This document shows positions 49,380 through 57,420 of a DNA stretch of 64,000 nucleotides, in pieces. The notes under the pieces were generated by a model that was not told the DNA's origin, ran no database searches, and worked only from the letters and a program-made list of their open reading frames with translations. Every line of letters starts with the position of its first letter. Position 1 is the first letter of the stretch. Made by a program: the position numbers and the translations under genes. The DNA comes from a virus: IMG/VR virus record IMGVR_UViG_3300025141_000043, positions 32,771-96,770 of that record. One strand, 5' to 3'.

Positions 49380-51461
49380 GTGATACCGAGCAGAAAGACT
49401 AGAGCCGTCACTAGTGGCGGAGTGATGACCCAGGGGGTCTTCGGGATCAGCGACCAGGATCAAGCCCACATCCTGCAGATTCTCCGAGACCGCCTCTACA
49501 CCAACAAGATCCTGGCCGTCCTAAGGGAGTACGGCTCCAATGCGTGGGATGAGCACCGTGATGCGGGCACCCCCGACCGACCGATCAAGGTCGTCCTTCC
49601 GACCAGGCTGGTTCCCGCCCTAGTCATTCGTGACTACGGGCGGGGGCTGTCGGAGGACGACGTCCTCAACGTCTACGTCAAGTACGGTGCCTCTACCAAG
49701 AGGGATGCGGACGTGGCCGTAGGCATGTTGGGGATCGGGGCCAAGTCCGCGTTCGCTTACGCAGACAGCTTCACCGTCACCTCCTTCCAGGCGGGCGTGA
49801 AGTCTATCTACGTGGCGGTCCTGGACGAGTCCGACGTGGGCGTGATCAACAAGCTGGGCGAGGCTCCGTGCAAGGCGGACGAAACTGGCGTCGAGATCAA
49901 GGTTCAGGTCGATCCGAAGGACATCTGGGACTTCCAGCGGGAAGCTGCTGCCCTGTTCCCCTTCTTCAACCCGCAGCCCGTCATCAACCTGGAACTGCCG
50001 AAGCTCGAGCTGGACAAGAACAGCGCGGGGTTCGTCTACGCAGAGCAGTTCGACGGACTGGATCAGTGGGTAGCTGTGATGGGCTGCGTCCCGTACCGAA
50101 TCGACTTCACCTCGGTGAGTGATCGGCTTCGGGACGCAGGACTCATAGGCTTCTCGCGTGCTGCAAGAGGCGGCCTGCTCTTCGACATCGGAGATGTGGA
50201 CGTTGCGGCCAACCGGGAAGGTCTCGAGTACACCGAGGACACGAAGAACGGGATCGTAGAGAGGCTAGGAGATCTCAGAGACGAGATCATCAAGGACCTC
50301 GCCAAGTCGGTAGACGATCCAACCCTGTCGCACTGGGAACGGCGCCACAAAGTACTCCGGCTGATGACTGCTAGAGGACTGAGCGGGTTGCAAGAGGTCG
50401 CCAAGGGCTACGAATCCAGCTCCGTGACCATCATTCCGGCGGATCCAAAGGAGGCTCCCAAGGAGTTTCGTCTCCGTCACCTCCAGAAGCCTGGGTACAA
50501 GAAGCGAGCATGGACCCTGGAGAGCATTCGCAGAATCGAAGTTGATGTGGGCACCCGTTTCATCATCCGAGACAACGCGAAGAACTCCAGGGGGTACTAC
50601 GAGTCGAACAGCGATCGGTTCATCCTCCCCATCAACGGAGTGGATGATGCAGAGAAGGAGCTGCTGGAAGTACTGGAGAAGCACAAGCTGACAGGGGTTC
50701 CGGTTCTCCGGGCCTCCAAGATGACCTACGTGCCCTTCTCGACATCCTCCCGTAACTACGGGCCGTCGAACTCCAAGTACAACCAGCGAACCTTCGTACT
50801 GAGCCGTGACGGGTACTTCTCCTACGACTCCGAGGACTGGAGTAAGGCGGAGATCCCTCTGGACAAGGACGATGTGTTCGTGATCTTGGAGAAGTTCAAG
50901 TCCTGCACCGCAAGGTTCTACCAGCGCGTCGACATAGCTCGAGATCTGGCGAAGCTCTTCAAGGAGCCCCTGCCAGACTTCTACGGACTGCGGAGCACGC
51001 AGACCAAGCCTGTCTATGCGGACGACGTAGACGCGATCCCGTTCACAGAGTGGTACGAGTCGTACCTGGATGACCTTCTCCGGCTACCCAGGGCAAAGTA
51101 CCTGGCACGGGCCTACGCCTGGACCAGCTCCGTCGGATCCACTGCCGACACTACGGAGGTCGAGAAGCTCCTAGGCAAGAAGCATCGGATATCGAAGTTC
51201 CTCCGCACTGATAGGGAGTACAGAAAGGCTCTCTACGCAGCACAGAACGTCAACGCTGGCGCACTGTGGGAGCGGTCCAAGCAAGCCCACCCCAAGTCTG
51301 CTCCAGGCGAAGCAGGGCGGGACCTCGTTCAGGACATCAAGCAGCGCTACCCGCTGCTCCAGGTAAACAACCCCGCCTTCAACATGAATCATCTCACCAG
51401 TCGGCACGCGGCTGACTGGATTGAGTACATCCAACTAGTCGACAGCCAGAGGAAGAAATGA
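49380..51461 (+). CDS. rIIA: rIIA-like GHKL ATPase-fold protein
   Basis: 693 residues, GTG start with AGGAG at spacing seven. The Bergerat ATP-binding fold is visible: N box LREYGSNAWDEH, G1 IRDYGRGLSEDD, G2 GMLGIGAKSAFAYADSF. The layout and length are those of T4 rIIA (725 residues), and the next gene is rIIB-like. In T4 the rII pair lets infection proceed in cells carrying the lambda rex exclusion system; the molecular role is still unclear. The start overlaps nothing, but the stop overlaps the rIIB start (ATGA). Confidence 0.85.
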   Translation: MIPSRKTRAVTSGGVMTQGVFGISDQDQAHILQILRDRLYTNKILAVLREYGSNAWDEHRDAGTPDRPIKVVLPTRLVPALVIRDYGRGLSEDDVLNVYVKYGASTKRDADVAVGMLGIGAKSAFAYADSFTVTSFQAGVKSIYVAVLDESDVGVINKLGEAPCKADETGVEIKVQVDPKDIWDFQREAAALFPFFNPQPVINLELPKLELDKNSAGFVYAEQFDGLDQWVAVMGCVPYRIDFTSVSDRLRDAGLIGFSRAARGGLLFDIGDVDVAANREGLEYTEDTKNGIVERLGDLRDEIIKDLAKSVDDPTLSHWERRHKVLRLMTARGLSGLQEVAKGYESSSVTIIPADPKEAPKEFRLRHLQKPGYKKRAWTLESIRRIEVDVGTRFIIRDNAKNSRGYYESNSDRFILPINGVDDAEKELLEVLEKHKLTGVPVLRASKMTYVPFSTSSRNYGPSNSKYNQRTFVLSRDGYFSYDSEDWSKAEIPLDKDDVFVILEKFKSCTARFYQRVDIARDLAKLFKEPLPDFYGLRSTQTKPVYADDVDAIPFTEWYESYLDDLLRLPRAKYLARAYAWTSSVGSTADTTEVEKLLGKKHRISKFLRTDREYRKALYAAQNVNAGALWERSKQAHPKSAPGEAGRDLVQDIKQRYPLLQVNNPAFNMNHLTSRHAADWIEYIQLVDSQRKK

Positions 51462-52462
51462 CAGCAACACCGGCATACACGCAGACCAACGAGTCCATCA
51501 CGGTGGTTCTCGAGGGCACCCCGTACACCATCAAGCGAGAGCAGAAGAACTGGGACGCGGTGAAGACCGCGGTCTTCCACGAGGACTGGGAGGAGCTCGC
51601 TCGCATGATCTCCCCCAAGATCCCCATCGAGCAGTGGGCTTCGGGCGAGTTCACCGTGCAGGACAACCTGATCTTCTACAACAGCGAGCCCATCGACCAG
51701 AGGCTCAACGAGCGCATCCTGGAGATGGCAGAGGCGGGAGATGATCCCAGCTTCATGTTCGCCTTCTGGAAGCGGCTCCAGCTGAACCCGTCCTCCCGAT
51801 CGGTGGCCCAGCTCTACCCCTTCATGGCCCACCAGGGCATCCCGATCGTCGAAGGTGGGTACTTCCTGGCCTACAAGGGCGTCAAGGATGACTACACCGA
51901 CTGCCACACTGGGAAGGTGGACAACAAGCCTGGCACGGTCAACGAGATGCGGCGCAACCGCATCAGCGATGACCCGGACTACGCATGCCACTACGGCTTC
52001 CACGTCGGAGACGAGAGCTACGCCACCTCCTTCGGGAGCCGCACCGTGGTGGTCAAGGTCGATCCGGCTGACGTGGTCTGCATCCCCTACGACTCCGGCC
52101 AGCGCAAGATGCGGGTCTGTAAGTACGAGGTGGTTGGGCACTACGGAGGTCAGCTCCTGCCCAGCACCACGTTCGAGGAGGGGAAGGTCGAGGAGATGGA
52201 CTCCTCTGGTGTGGACGAGGCCGATGTGGTCGACGAGTCGGAAGCAGAGCCAGTCAGGTTCTGGGTGGCCGGTGTGGTGGTGAGCGGGTGGGAGGACTTC
52301 CACAAGCTCTCCGACGGAGTCCTGGCTACTCAGAAGCTGGGAGACCTGCGGAAGTACGCCTCCAAGGTGTGCCAGATCGTAGGTGCCAGCAAGCTGCGGG
52401 GAGGCAAGTCTGCTCTCCTGGAGAAGCTGTATCAGGTCCGTGCTGATCTCGGAGTCAGCTAG
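51458..52462 (+). CDS. rIIB: rIIB-like protein
   Basis: 334 residues, ATG overlapping the rIIA-like stop. The conserved core FLAYKGVKDDYTDCHTGKVD, then CHYGFHVGDESYATSFG and VVKVDPADVVCIPYD, with the Cys-x-Tyr segment VCKYEV, matches rIIB proteins of T4-like and other phages. N-terminal strand and helices (VVLEGTPYTIKREQKNWDAV) also fit. The C-terminal 60 residues form a second helical domain. Works with rIIA; position and overlap support a complex. A strong terminator follows. Confidence 0.85.
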   Translation: MTATPAYTQTNESITVVLEGTPYTIKREQKNWDAVKTAVFHEDWEELARMISPKIPIEQWASGEFTVQDNLIFYNSEPIDQRLNERILEMAEAGDDPSFMFAFWKRLQLNPSSRSVAQLYPFMAHQGIPIVEGGYFLAYKGVKDDYTDCHTGKVDNKPGTVNEMRRNRISDDPDYACHYGFHVGDESYATSFGSRTVVVKVDPADVVCIPYDSGQRKMRVCKYEVVGHYGGQLLPSTTFEEGKVEEMDSSGVDEADVVDESEAEPVRFWVAGVVVSGWEDFHKLSDGVLATQKLGDLRKYASKVCQIVGASKLRGGKSALLEKLYQVRADLGVS

Positions 52463-52469
52463 AACGTGA

Positions 52470-52511
52470 GATAGGGGAGGGGCTTCGGCCCCTCCCCTAT
52501 CCTCTTTCTTA
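52470..52511 (+). terminator. Rho-independent terminator, UUCG-capped, after rIIB
   Basis: A 14-bp perfect stem (GATAGGGGAGGGGC, 52470-52483, with its complement 52488-52501) with a TTCG loop, followed by CTCTTTCTT. The stem core is the same as at 2013-2042. This is the clearest intrinsic terminator in the window. Confidence 0.8.
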
Positions 52512-52526
52512 GCTTACGCTGCCCTC

Positions 52527-52988
52527 ATGTCACGACGACCCTATGTCTCGACCTACTTCTCCCCGAACCGTGGCTCTGCGGCCACTATCGAGGGATTCAT
52601 CCGGAACACTCAGTCCACTCTGGACATAGCCATCTACGCCCTGACGCATGAGAGCATCGGGAAGGCAGTCGTAGCAGCGCACAAACGAGGGGTCGCTGTC
52701 CGCCTCCTAGTGGACAAGGTGCAGGCTGCCGGCAGGTACTCCATCGTCGCCAGGATGATGGTCGAAGGAGTACCTACCAGGCTGGACCACCAGAGCGGTT
52801 CGATGCACCACAAGATGGCGATCTCCGATGCCCTGCTCCCCTCTCGAGCGGTCGCCCTTGGCAGCTTCAACTGGACCAAGAACGCCGACGAGAGGAACGC
52901 AGAGTCACTAGTGATCGTCCGACTACGTGCCGTGACCAGTGCGTGTACCAAGGAGTACGAGCAGCTCTGGGAGGCGAACTCCCCTTAG
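52527..52988 (+). CDS. Phospholipase D-superfamily nuclease (Nuc-like)
   Basis: 153 residues, ATG. One HKD motif: H94-x-K96-x4-D101, followed by GSFNWT (Gly 112, Ser 113, Asn 115). A single motif and about 150 residues match the bacterial Nuc endonuclease, which works as a dimer without metal. N-terminal YFSPNRGSAATIEGFI and LDIAIYALTHESI fit the family. Likely activity is nonspecific or structure-selective DNA cleavage, for example host DNA breakdown; some relatives are exclusion or competence nucleases. It stands alone between a terminator and the convergent minus-strand operon. No signal peptide is seen. Confidence 0.85.
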   Translation: MSRRPYVSTYFSPNRGSAATIEGFIRNTQSTLDIAIYALTHESIGKAVVAAHKRGVAVRLLVDKVQAAGRYSIVARMMVEGVPTRLDHQSGSMHHKMAISDALLPSRAVALGSFNWTKNADERNAESLVIVRLRAVTSACTKEYEQLWEANSP

Positions 52989-53006
52989 GCCGCCTCACCA
53001 ACCGAG

Positions 53007-53186
53007 CTACAGGGGCGTCTCTGTCCGACACGAGCCACACTTGCCACACCGCAAGGAGTTGTCGTGCTTCTGCCGAACCAGCGTGCCTCCGCACTTGCAC
53101 CGCAGGTTGTTCAGGCCGCCCTTGGGAGCCTGCACGATCCCAGTACGACCGTTGTTCACCACCTTGACGATTCGCCTCTTCTTCAT
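53007..53186 (-). CDS. 59-residue basic zinc-ribbon protein
   Basis: ATG at 53186 with GGAGGT at spacing four, one base after the upstream stop. Begins MKKRRIVKVVNNGRTGIV (basic beta segment), then CKCGGTL and, 16 residues on, CGKCGSC. This is a four-Cys zinc ribbon with a basic N-terminus, likely nucleic-acid binding. It is the last gene of the right-hand minus-strand operon. Confidence 0.75.
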   Translation of the reverse strand: MKKRRIVKVVNNGRTGIVQAPKGGLNNLRCKCGGTLVRQKHDNSLRCGKCGSCRTETPL

Positions 53187-53187
53187 C

Positions 53188-53652
53188 TCAACCTCCGAAG
53201 ACTTCTGCCGCTGGGGGATGCGAGCCTAGCGCAGACAGGTCGTGCGGGGCGTCGTCTACTGCGCCCATCGCCTTCAGGACAGCATCGCCCTTCTCGGCCC
53301 GCTCTGCCTCGAGCTGAGCCTCGGCCTCGGCCAACTTCTTCTTGGCCTCTCGCTCCTCGCGGAAGACTCTGATGGCCTCCTCTCGTCGCTCCCTCTGAGA
53401 CGTGGCGAACTGGAGGAACTCTTCCTCGGTGAGGAGGTTCTTGTCGATCAGGACATCGACCACGGCGTTGACTCGATCGTTCTGGGCATCAACCACAGCT
53501 GCTGAAGCTTGAACGATCTGTCCGAGCCTCGCCATGTTGATTTCCATCGATTCGTTCACGGCGTTGCGGAACTTGTCCAGCGCCTCCGTGACGAAGACGA
53601 ACATCCGCTTCTCGAGCCTCGCCAGTAGGTCCTTCTTCGTACCCTTGCTCAT
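53188..53652 (-). CDS. Coiled-coil protein
   Basis: 154 residues from the ATG at 53652 (TGATG overlap). Almost entirely helical; residues 85-125 are a strongly charged coiled coil (RERREEAIRVFREEREAKKK). A short Pro/Gly tail ends the protein. Not recognised. Similar in style to the next gene upstream, so the two could form a heteromer. Confidence 0.65.
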   Translation of the reverse strand: MSKGTKKDLLARLEKRMFVFVTEALDKFRNAVNESMEINMARLGQIVQASAAVVDAQNDRVNAVVDVLIDKNLLTEEEFLQFATSQRERREEAIRVFREEREAKKKLAEAEAQLEAERAEKGDAVLKAMGAVDDAPHDLSALGSHPPAAEVFGG

Positions 53653-53885
53653 CACACGTCCCGATTCAGTAGTTCTTCCAGGGCCTCTTGCAGCTCCTGG
53701 AGGGTGGAGTCCAGCTCCTCAGCTACCTCATTCACATGAGCCAGCTCGACGTCTCGGAGATTCACGATCGGATCATCGTCTCCGTTGGGGAGGAGATCCG
53801 AATCGAGCTTCTCTCGAAGGTGTGACCATACGCCGATCAGCCCTTCAAGGTGCGCGATCTCTTCTAGAAGTTCTTTTGCCTTCAC
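53652..53885 (-). CDS. 77-residue acidic helical protein downstream of the structured RNA
   Basis: GTG start with AGGGG at spacing seven. Two acidic helices, the second a coiled coil (LDSTLQELQEALEELL). Not recognised. It is the first gene after the 53912-54049 structured region in the direction of transcription, with 26 bases between, so its expression is the most likely target if that structure acts in cis. Confidence 0.6.
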   Translation of the reverse strand: MKAKELLEEIAHLEGLIGVWSHLREKLDSDLLPNGDDDPIVNLRDVELAHVNEVAEELDSTLQELQEALEELLNRDV

Positions 53886-53911
53886 CGCAAATCCCCTTGG
53901 TGCTCAGGTAT

Positions 53912-54049
53912 AAGTGGAATGGTCGGTAACGCGCTGGGCGGAGGTACCCCAACCGGCAAGAGCGCAGACTCTGGAACCGACCGACGCGACCTGGTGAGCA
54001 CTCCAACCTGAGTGTGAAGGGGTCGCGTCTCTGTGAGTGGCTTCCACTT
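53912..54049. ncRNA. Candidate three-way-junction structured RNA
   Basis: Closing helix AAGTGGAA (53912-53919) with TTCCACTT (54042-54049), 8 bp. Inside, arm 1 is GGTCGGT (53921-53927) with ACCGACC (53976-53982), 7 bp, carrying GCGCT (53931-53935) with AGCGC (53961-53965). Arm 2 starts at the next base: GACGCGACC (53983-53991) with GGTCGCGTC (54021-54029), 9 bp, carrying CACTC (53999-54003) with GAGTG (54010-54014) and a CAACCT loop. All pairs are Watson-Crick. The two arms abut and could stack coaxially. It lies in the only large gap of the operon, one base from the upstream stop. It could be a cis-acting leader, a trans-acting RNA or a packaging-type RNA; strand is not determined, though the flanking genes are on the minus strand. 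No known RNA family recognised. Confidence 0.65.
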
Positions 54050-54050
54050 C

Positions 54051-54821
54051 TTACTGCTGCAGGAAGACGTAGAAGCGGTCTTCTACCCCTGCCCCTCCGG
54101 ACGTGTCTTTGATGATGTTCTGCAAGGGGTAGATCGCCATCCCTCTCAGGTGACGAGCGGTGGACGTCCCGTGCAGCTTCTCCATCGTGATGTACCGAAT
54201 GTCGGTGTGGTGGTACTTCAAGTAGATGTCCGCGTCCCCGTCGGCGTGGATCCACATGTCGTACAGCTTCTTAGCTAGCCGCCGCGTGGACCACCTGCCC
54301 ATCACACAGTCGGTGAGCATCGCGGCGTTCCACATCCTGCCGCAGTGCGGGCAGACCGCCTTCCGGACGGTGGTCATCTGCTTGTCCTTGCCTACCATCG
54401 TCTCGTTGACGATGCAGTCTGACGTGATGACCTTGCCGCAACCGATCTGCTTGTTGCTCGGCTTGTGCGTATCTGCATGGAACTTGGCGTGCGTCCCTGC
54501 ACCTGCATCTCGAGCACTGCACCACCAAGCCAGGTCGTCCCCACCTCCGTGGAAGCGGCGACCGCTCTCGTAGACGACGATCGAGCAGGCGTTCCCGTTG
54601 GGCTGTCCTAGCGGAGTCCTCTTCGACCCGAAGGTCACCTCGATCTTGTATCGAGCCTGCTTCTCTCGGTCCTTCTGGACCTCTGCTTGGATCTCCTTGT
54701 TGAGCTCCTCGAGGATATGCATCTCCTCGGGGGTCTTCGTCCTTCGTAGGACCGCCTCAGGATGCTCTGGGTTGAGCTCCAGGTACTCGTCCCATGTGGC
54801 GGGCTTGGTGTCGCCGATCAT
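54051..54821 (-). CDS. Unknown protein with central Cys/His cluster
   Basis: 256 residues, ATG. N-terminal 60 residues are helical and charged; the middle holds WWCSARDAG, HAKFHADTH and a cluster C-G-K-V..C, then CPHCGRMW, which together could bind one or two zinc ions. The C-terminal third is mixed. The pattern suggests a zinc-stabilised domain; no enzyme family recognised. The gene ends right at the structured RNA. Confidence 0.6.
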   Translation of the reverse strand: MIGDTKPATWDEYLELNPEHPEAVLRRTKTPEEMHILEELNKEIQAEVQKDREKQARYKIEVTFGSKRTPLGQPNGNACSIVVYESGRRFHGGGDDLAWWCSARDAGAGTHAKFHADTHKPSNKQIGCGKVITSDCIVNETMVGKDKQMTTVRKAVCPHCGRMWNAAMLTDCVMGRWSTRRLAKKLYDMWIHADGDADIYLKYHHTDIRYITMEKLHGTSTARHLRGMAIYPLQNIIKDTSGGAGVEDRFYVFLQQ

Positions 54822-55366
54822 CGTCTAGACCTCACTAGAGAGGCTCCCTTGCCGTGCCCTAGAGGCGACCCATCTGCCTGCGTGGGATTGTTCCGGTCCT
54901 GGCTCCTCACATGGGGGAGCGGGAAGGAGACGATCCGAACTCCCCCATCATCTCTCCTGCCCGTGTCCCTCAGGACTCGGATGAGGGAGGTGGGGGAGGC
55001 TGTAGGAGGGGCGGGAGGCTGCTCCACCGCTACTCCAGGAATGGAGATCTCCAGACTCATCTCTCCTAGGGCACTCTCGAGGAGCTCTAGAGCCGTCGAT
55101 CCGAAGACGGAGACGTTCCAGCTGTAGCCCATCTTCCCTTCCTTGACCACGAACTGCTGTGCGATCAAGATCTTCCCACCACTGGAAGGCAATAGGGTCT
55201 TCGCCAGGAGCGCCATAGTCTTGAACTTGGCGTCTCCGTCAGCCCCTACCGGACGACACATGACTGTGTAGGCCTGCTCCTGCTCCGCCTTGAACCAGAC
55301 GGACTTCACTAGCCCGGTGGTGAGCAAGGCGGCTTCTAGTCGATCTACACCTGACACTGTCTTCAC
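54818..55366 (-). CDS. Unknown protein
   Basis: 182 residues, GTG start in a GTGA overlap. First 110 residues are an alpha/beta region (VDRLEAALLTTGLVKSVWF; KMGYSWNVSVFGSTALELL). The remainder is Pro/Ser/Arg-rich and probably disordered. No family recognised. Part of a chain of overlapping genes. Confidence 0.6.
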   Translation of the reverse strand: MKTVSGVDRLEAALLTTGLVKSVWFKAEQEQAYTVMCRPVGADGDAKFKTMALLAKTLLPSSGGKILIAQQFVVKEGKMGYSWNVSVFGSTALELLESALGEMSLEISIPGVAVEQPPAPPTASPTSLIRVLRDTGRRDDGGVRIVSFPLPHVRSQDRNNPTQADGSPLGHGKGASLVRSRR

Positions 55367-55785
55367 TCCATGCCAATCATCGCCTGCACCAGGACCTTCT
55401 TGTCGAGGCGCACCAAGCTCACATCTCTCAGGCTTAGGGCGGCGAACGTGTCTTCTATCTCGCTGATCCAGATAACGCCGTCAGGGATATCCCCGAGGTA
55501 CTCGAACCAGAGCCGCCCTTCCGTCTTCCAGGCAGGAACCCGCGTGTCGGAGCCTACCGGCTTTACCCAACCCCTCTCACCTTCGAGCTCTAAAAGCTCT
55601 GGAAGGTGGTCCTCCCGTAAAGCGTTTTCGATCTCCCAGACAAGGGCGTCTAGGTCATGAGGGTGAGGGGCCGAACCATGTAGGAGGACCTGATCCTCCG
55701 TGATCAACCCCTGGGTCTTCATCGAGATCAGGACCTCCTTCGGAATAGCCCCGAAGGCGATCAGAGTGTCCGTTAGTTTCGACAC
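55363..55785 (-). CDS. Unknown protein
   Basis: 140 residues, GTG start with GGAGG at spacing nine. Alpha/beta, acidic, with many Trp and Tyr in the middle (WKTEGRLWFEYLGD). The first 43 codons overlap the end of the upstream gene in another frame. No recognisable motif. Confidence 0.6.
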   Translation of the reverse strand: MSKLTDTLIAFGAIPKEVLISMKTQGLITEDQVLLHGSAPHPHDLDALVWEIENALREDHLPELLELEGERGWVKPVGSDTRVPAWKTEGRLWFEYLGDIPDGVIWISEIEDTFAALSLRDVSLVRLDKKVLVQAMIGME

Positions 55786-56326
55786 GGCGTAGATCCTCCA
55801 GTCGGATTAGTAGGCCCCGCTCTACCTCCATCGGCAGAGCGTCCTGGGAGGGGGCCATGCAGGCAACCAGATCGCCTACTCGTAGTTGGTCAGACTCCAC
55901 CACTACGCCGCCTGCCACGATGAAGTCCCTGTTCAGAAGAGAGATCTCGAAGCCGCCCAGCTCGCGGAAGGCCTGCACACTGCCGCAGGCCCAGTGGGAA
56001 ACGAACGCCCCGGAGCGGGCAGCCAGGTGAACGCACTCGAACAGGACCTCCTTCAAGGAGAGATCGGTCACGTTCATCTCGATCAGGTCGTTCTCCATCA
56101 CCACGGGCACGGGGTCCGTGAGGCCGGAGAGCTCCTTCTGCTGCTTTCGAAGAGTGGCCTGCTTGTGCGCCTCTGCCGTGCGCTCCAAGTACATCTTCCG
56201 CTCACCGAAGTCGATGACCACTGAAGCTACGCCGCCGGCTACCAGGTAAGGGCGCAGTACACGACAGACCTCGGCAGCGTCTGTGCGATGCAGTCCGACT
56301 ACGGAGCCTACTAGCTCAGAACTCAT
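55655..56326 (-). CDS. Unknown protein with long 3' overlap
   Basis: 223 residues, ATG. Residues 1-180 look like an ordered alpha/beta protein (VVGLHRTDAAEVCRVLRPYL; VLFECVHLAARSGAFVSHW). The last 43 residues, inside the next gene, are Gly/Asp/Pro-rich and look like unselected coding. A ribbon-helix-helix gene overlaps its start by 11 bases. Not recognised. Confidence 0.6.
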   Translation of the reverse strand: MSSELVGSVVGLHRTDAAEVCRVLRPYLVAGGVASVVIDFGERKMYLERTAEAHKQATLRKQQKELSGLTDPVPVVMENDLIEMNVTDLSLKEVLFECVHLAARSGAFVSHWACGSVQAFRELGGFEISLLNRDFIVAGGVVVESDQLRVGDLVACMAPSQDALPMEVERGLLIRLEDLRRVETNGHSDRLRGYSEGGPDLDEDPGVDHGGSGPPTWFGPSPS

Positions 56327-56495
56327 GTACTTGGATCTCCTCGACCTTCTGTCGATCCTGCCGAACCTTGTTCGAGATGCCCTTCAGGAACTCCGTAACC
56401 AAGGCGGACAGAGTAGTTCCCCTCTCGCGGGCGTACTCCTGCACGTCGCTCTTGATCTCCGAGTCAACCCTCATCTGCAGTCGATCAGTCTTCAT
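56316..56495 (-). CDS. Ribbon-helix-helix (CopG/Arc-type) regulator
   Basis: 59 residues, ATG at 56495. The fold is easy to see: a basic strand TDRLQMRVDSEIK, helix 1 SDVQEYARERGTTLS with the typical turn, helix 2 ALVTEFLKGISNKVRQ. Such proteins bind operator DNA as dimers of dimers through the strand. Probably an autoregulator of this operon or a repressor of early genes. No toxin partner of known type is adjacent. Confidence 0.8.
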   Translation of the reverse strand: MKTDRLQMRVDSEIKSDVQEYARERGTTLSALVTEFLKGISNKVRQDRQKVEEIQVHEF

Positions 56496-56531
56496 TTGTA
56501 CGTCCGGCTGTGAGCACGATACAGGACTCCG

Positions 56532-56684
56532 TTACTTCTTGCGACTCTTCGCAGGAGTCGTAGCGATTTGACGAACTCGCAACGAGGGCTGGGTACGTCC
56601 ACGACGTACTACCGTCACTCTACGATCCTCGGGAGTACTGACCTTCGAGGTCTTCCTACAGCCACAGGGTTTACGACCCGCCAT
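56532..56684 (-). CDS. 50-residue basic protein
   Basis: ATG at 56684 with GAGGAG at spacing six. Begins MAGRKPCGCRKTSKV and is rich in Arg, Lys and Thr throughout, ending SRKK. Two close cysteines (CGC). No family recognised; the charge suggests nucleic acid binding. It overlaps the end of the glycosyltransferase gene by 14 bases. Confidence 0.6.
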   Translation of the reverse strand: MAGRKPCGCRKTSKVSTPEDRRVTVVRRGRTQPSLRVRQIATTPAKSRKK

Positions 56685-57420
56685 ACCACTCTCCTCTCAC
56701 CGGCCCTGGAGAAGCCAGAGAATCTACGATCCTGTTTCTTAGCCCCCACCGAGTGTCATTGCCGTTGGGACCTCGAGCCATCCGCTGGTTCTTACTAGCA
56801 CTCTGCCGTGGGGCAGCGGGGTGATGCTGGTGAAGTACGGCCTTGCCCAGGTCCGCCATCCTGCCACCTCCGGCCCTTCTAACGTAATGAGTATCCTCCC
56901 ACCCCCAACCAGCGAACCTCTCGTCGAGGCCCTGAAGATCTGTGAACCTGGCGAATGTGTCTACTGCGAACATCCCCCAGGTCATGTGATCTCCGCCGTC
57001 CCAGGCACGCGATGCTAGAGCGCTCAAGCACTCTGTTGTCCCGATCCGAGAACTCAATCGTCTCGGTCGAACACTGATCGGCCGCTTCTCACCTGCACGA
57101 ATCAGGTCGGCGACCTGCTTCACAACGTGCGGTAGCGCGATCGCGTCCATGTCCACAGCTACTAGGTGCCGTGCAGTCCCCTGCAGGTAGCGAGCTCCGA
57201 CGTTCACCAGCTTGGCCCTGTTGAACGGACCGGGGATCGGGAGCACTCGAAGGTAGTCGATGCCTAAAGAAGAGCAGAGGTGCTTCAACCTCGAGCTCTC
57301 GCCCTCCTCAACTACAACGATCCTGTTGAAGGGGTGGGACTGTGCACAGAGGGAGCTCAGGCAGTTCCGTAGCCGCCACTCTTCTCGACCCCGTACAGGC
57401 ACTACTGCCGAAAAGGTCAG
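56671..57420 (-). CDS. Glycosyltransferase, GT-A fold (GT2-like with galactosyltransferase C-terminus)
   Basis: About 249 residues. The reading frame is open further upstream, but the family start FSAVVPVRGREEWRLRNCL lies only three codons from a CTG at 57420 that overlaps the previous stop (CTGA); no ATG, GTG or TTG is near, so a CTG start is likely. Acidic metal motif VDMDAI; C-terminal GLDERFAGWGWEDTHYVRR is the Glyco_transf_7C-type signature. Transfers a sugar from a nucleotide sugar; acceptor unknown. Last gene of the glycan cassette. Confidence 0.8.
   Translation of the reverse strand: MTFSAVVPVRGREEWRLRNCLSSLCAQSHPFNRIVVVEEGESSRLKHLCSSLGIDYLRVLPIPGPFNRAKLVNVGARYLQGTARHLVAVDMDAIALPHVVKQVADLIRAGEKRPISVRPRRLSSRIGTTECLSALASRAWDGGDHMTWGMFAVDTFARFTDLQGLDERFAGWGWEDTHYVRRAGGGRMADLGKAVLHQHHPAAPRQSASKNQRMARGPNGNDTRWGLRNRIVDSLASPGPVRGEWYGGS

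Noticed and set aside
46660-52522. Shared ACGCTGCCC upstream of 46696 and 52527 as a promoter element
   Set aside because: The same nine bases also occur within coding sequence near 60538, and the distance to the start codons differs.
53886-54050. tRNA or hammerhead ribozyme in the gap
   Set aside because: No T-loop consensus (GTTCRA), no 7-5-5-5 arm lengths and no CCA end could be arranged; the CTGATGA and GAAA core of a hammerhead is absent on both strands.
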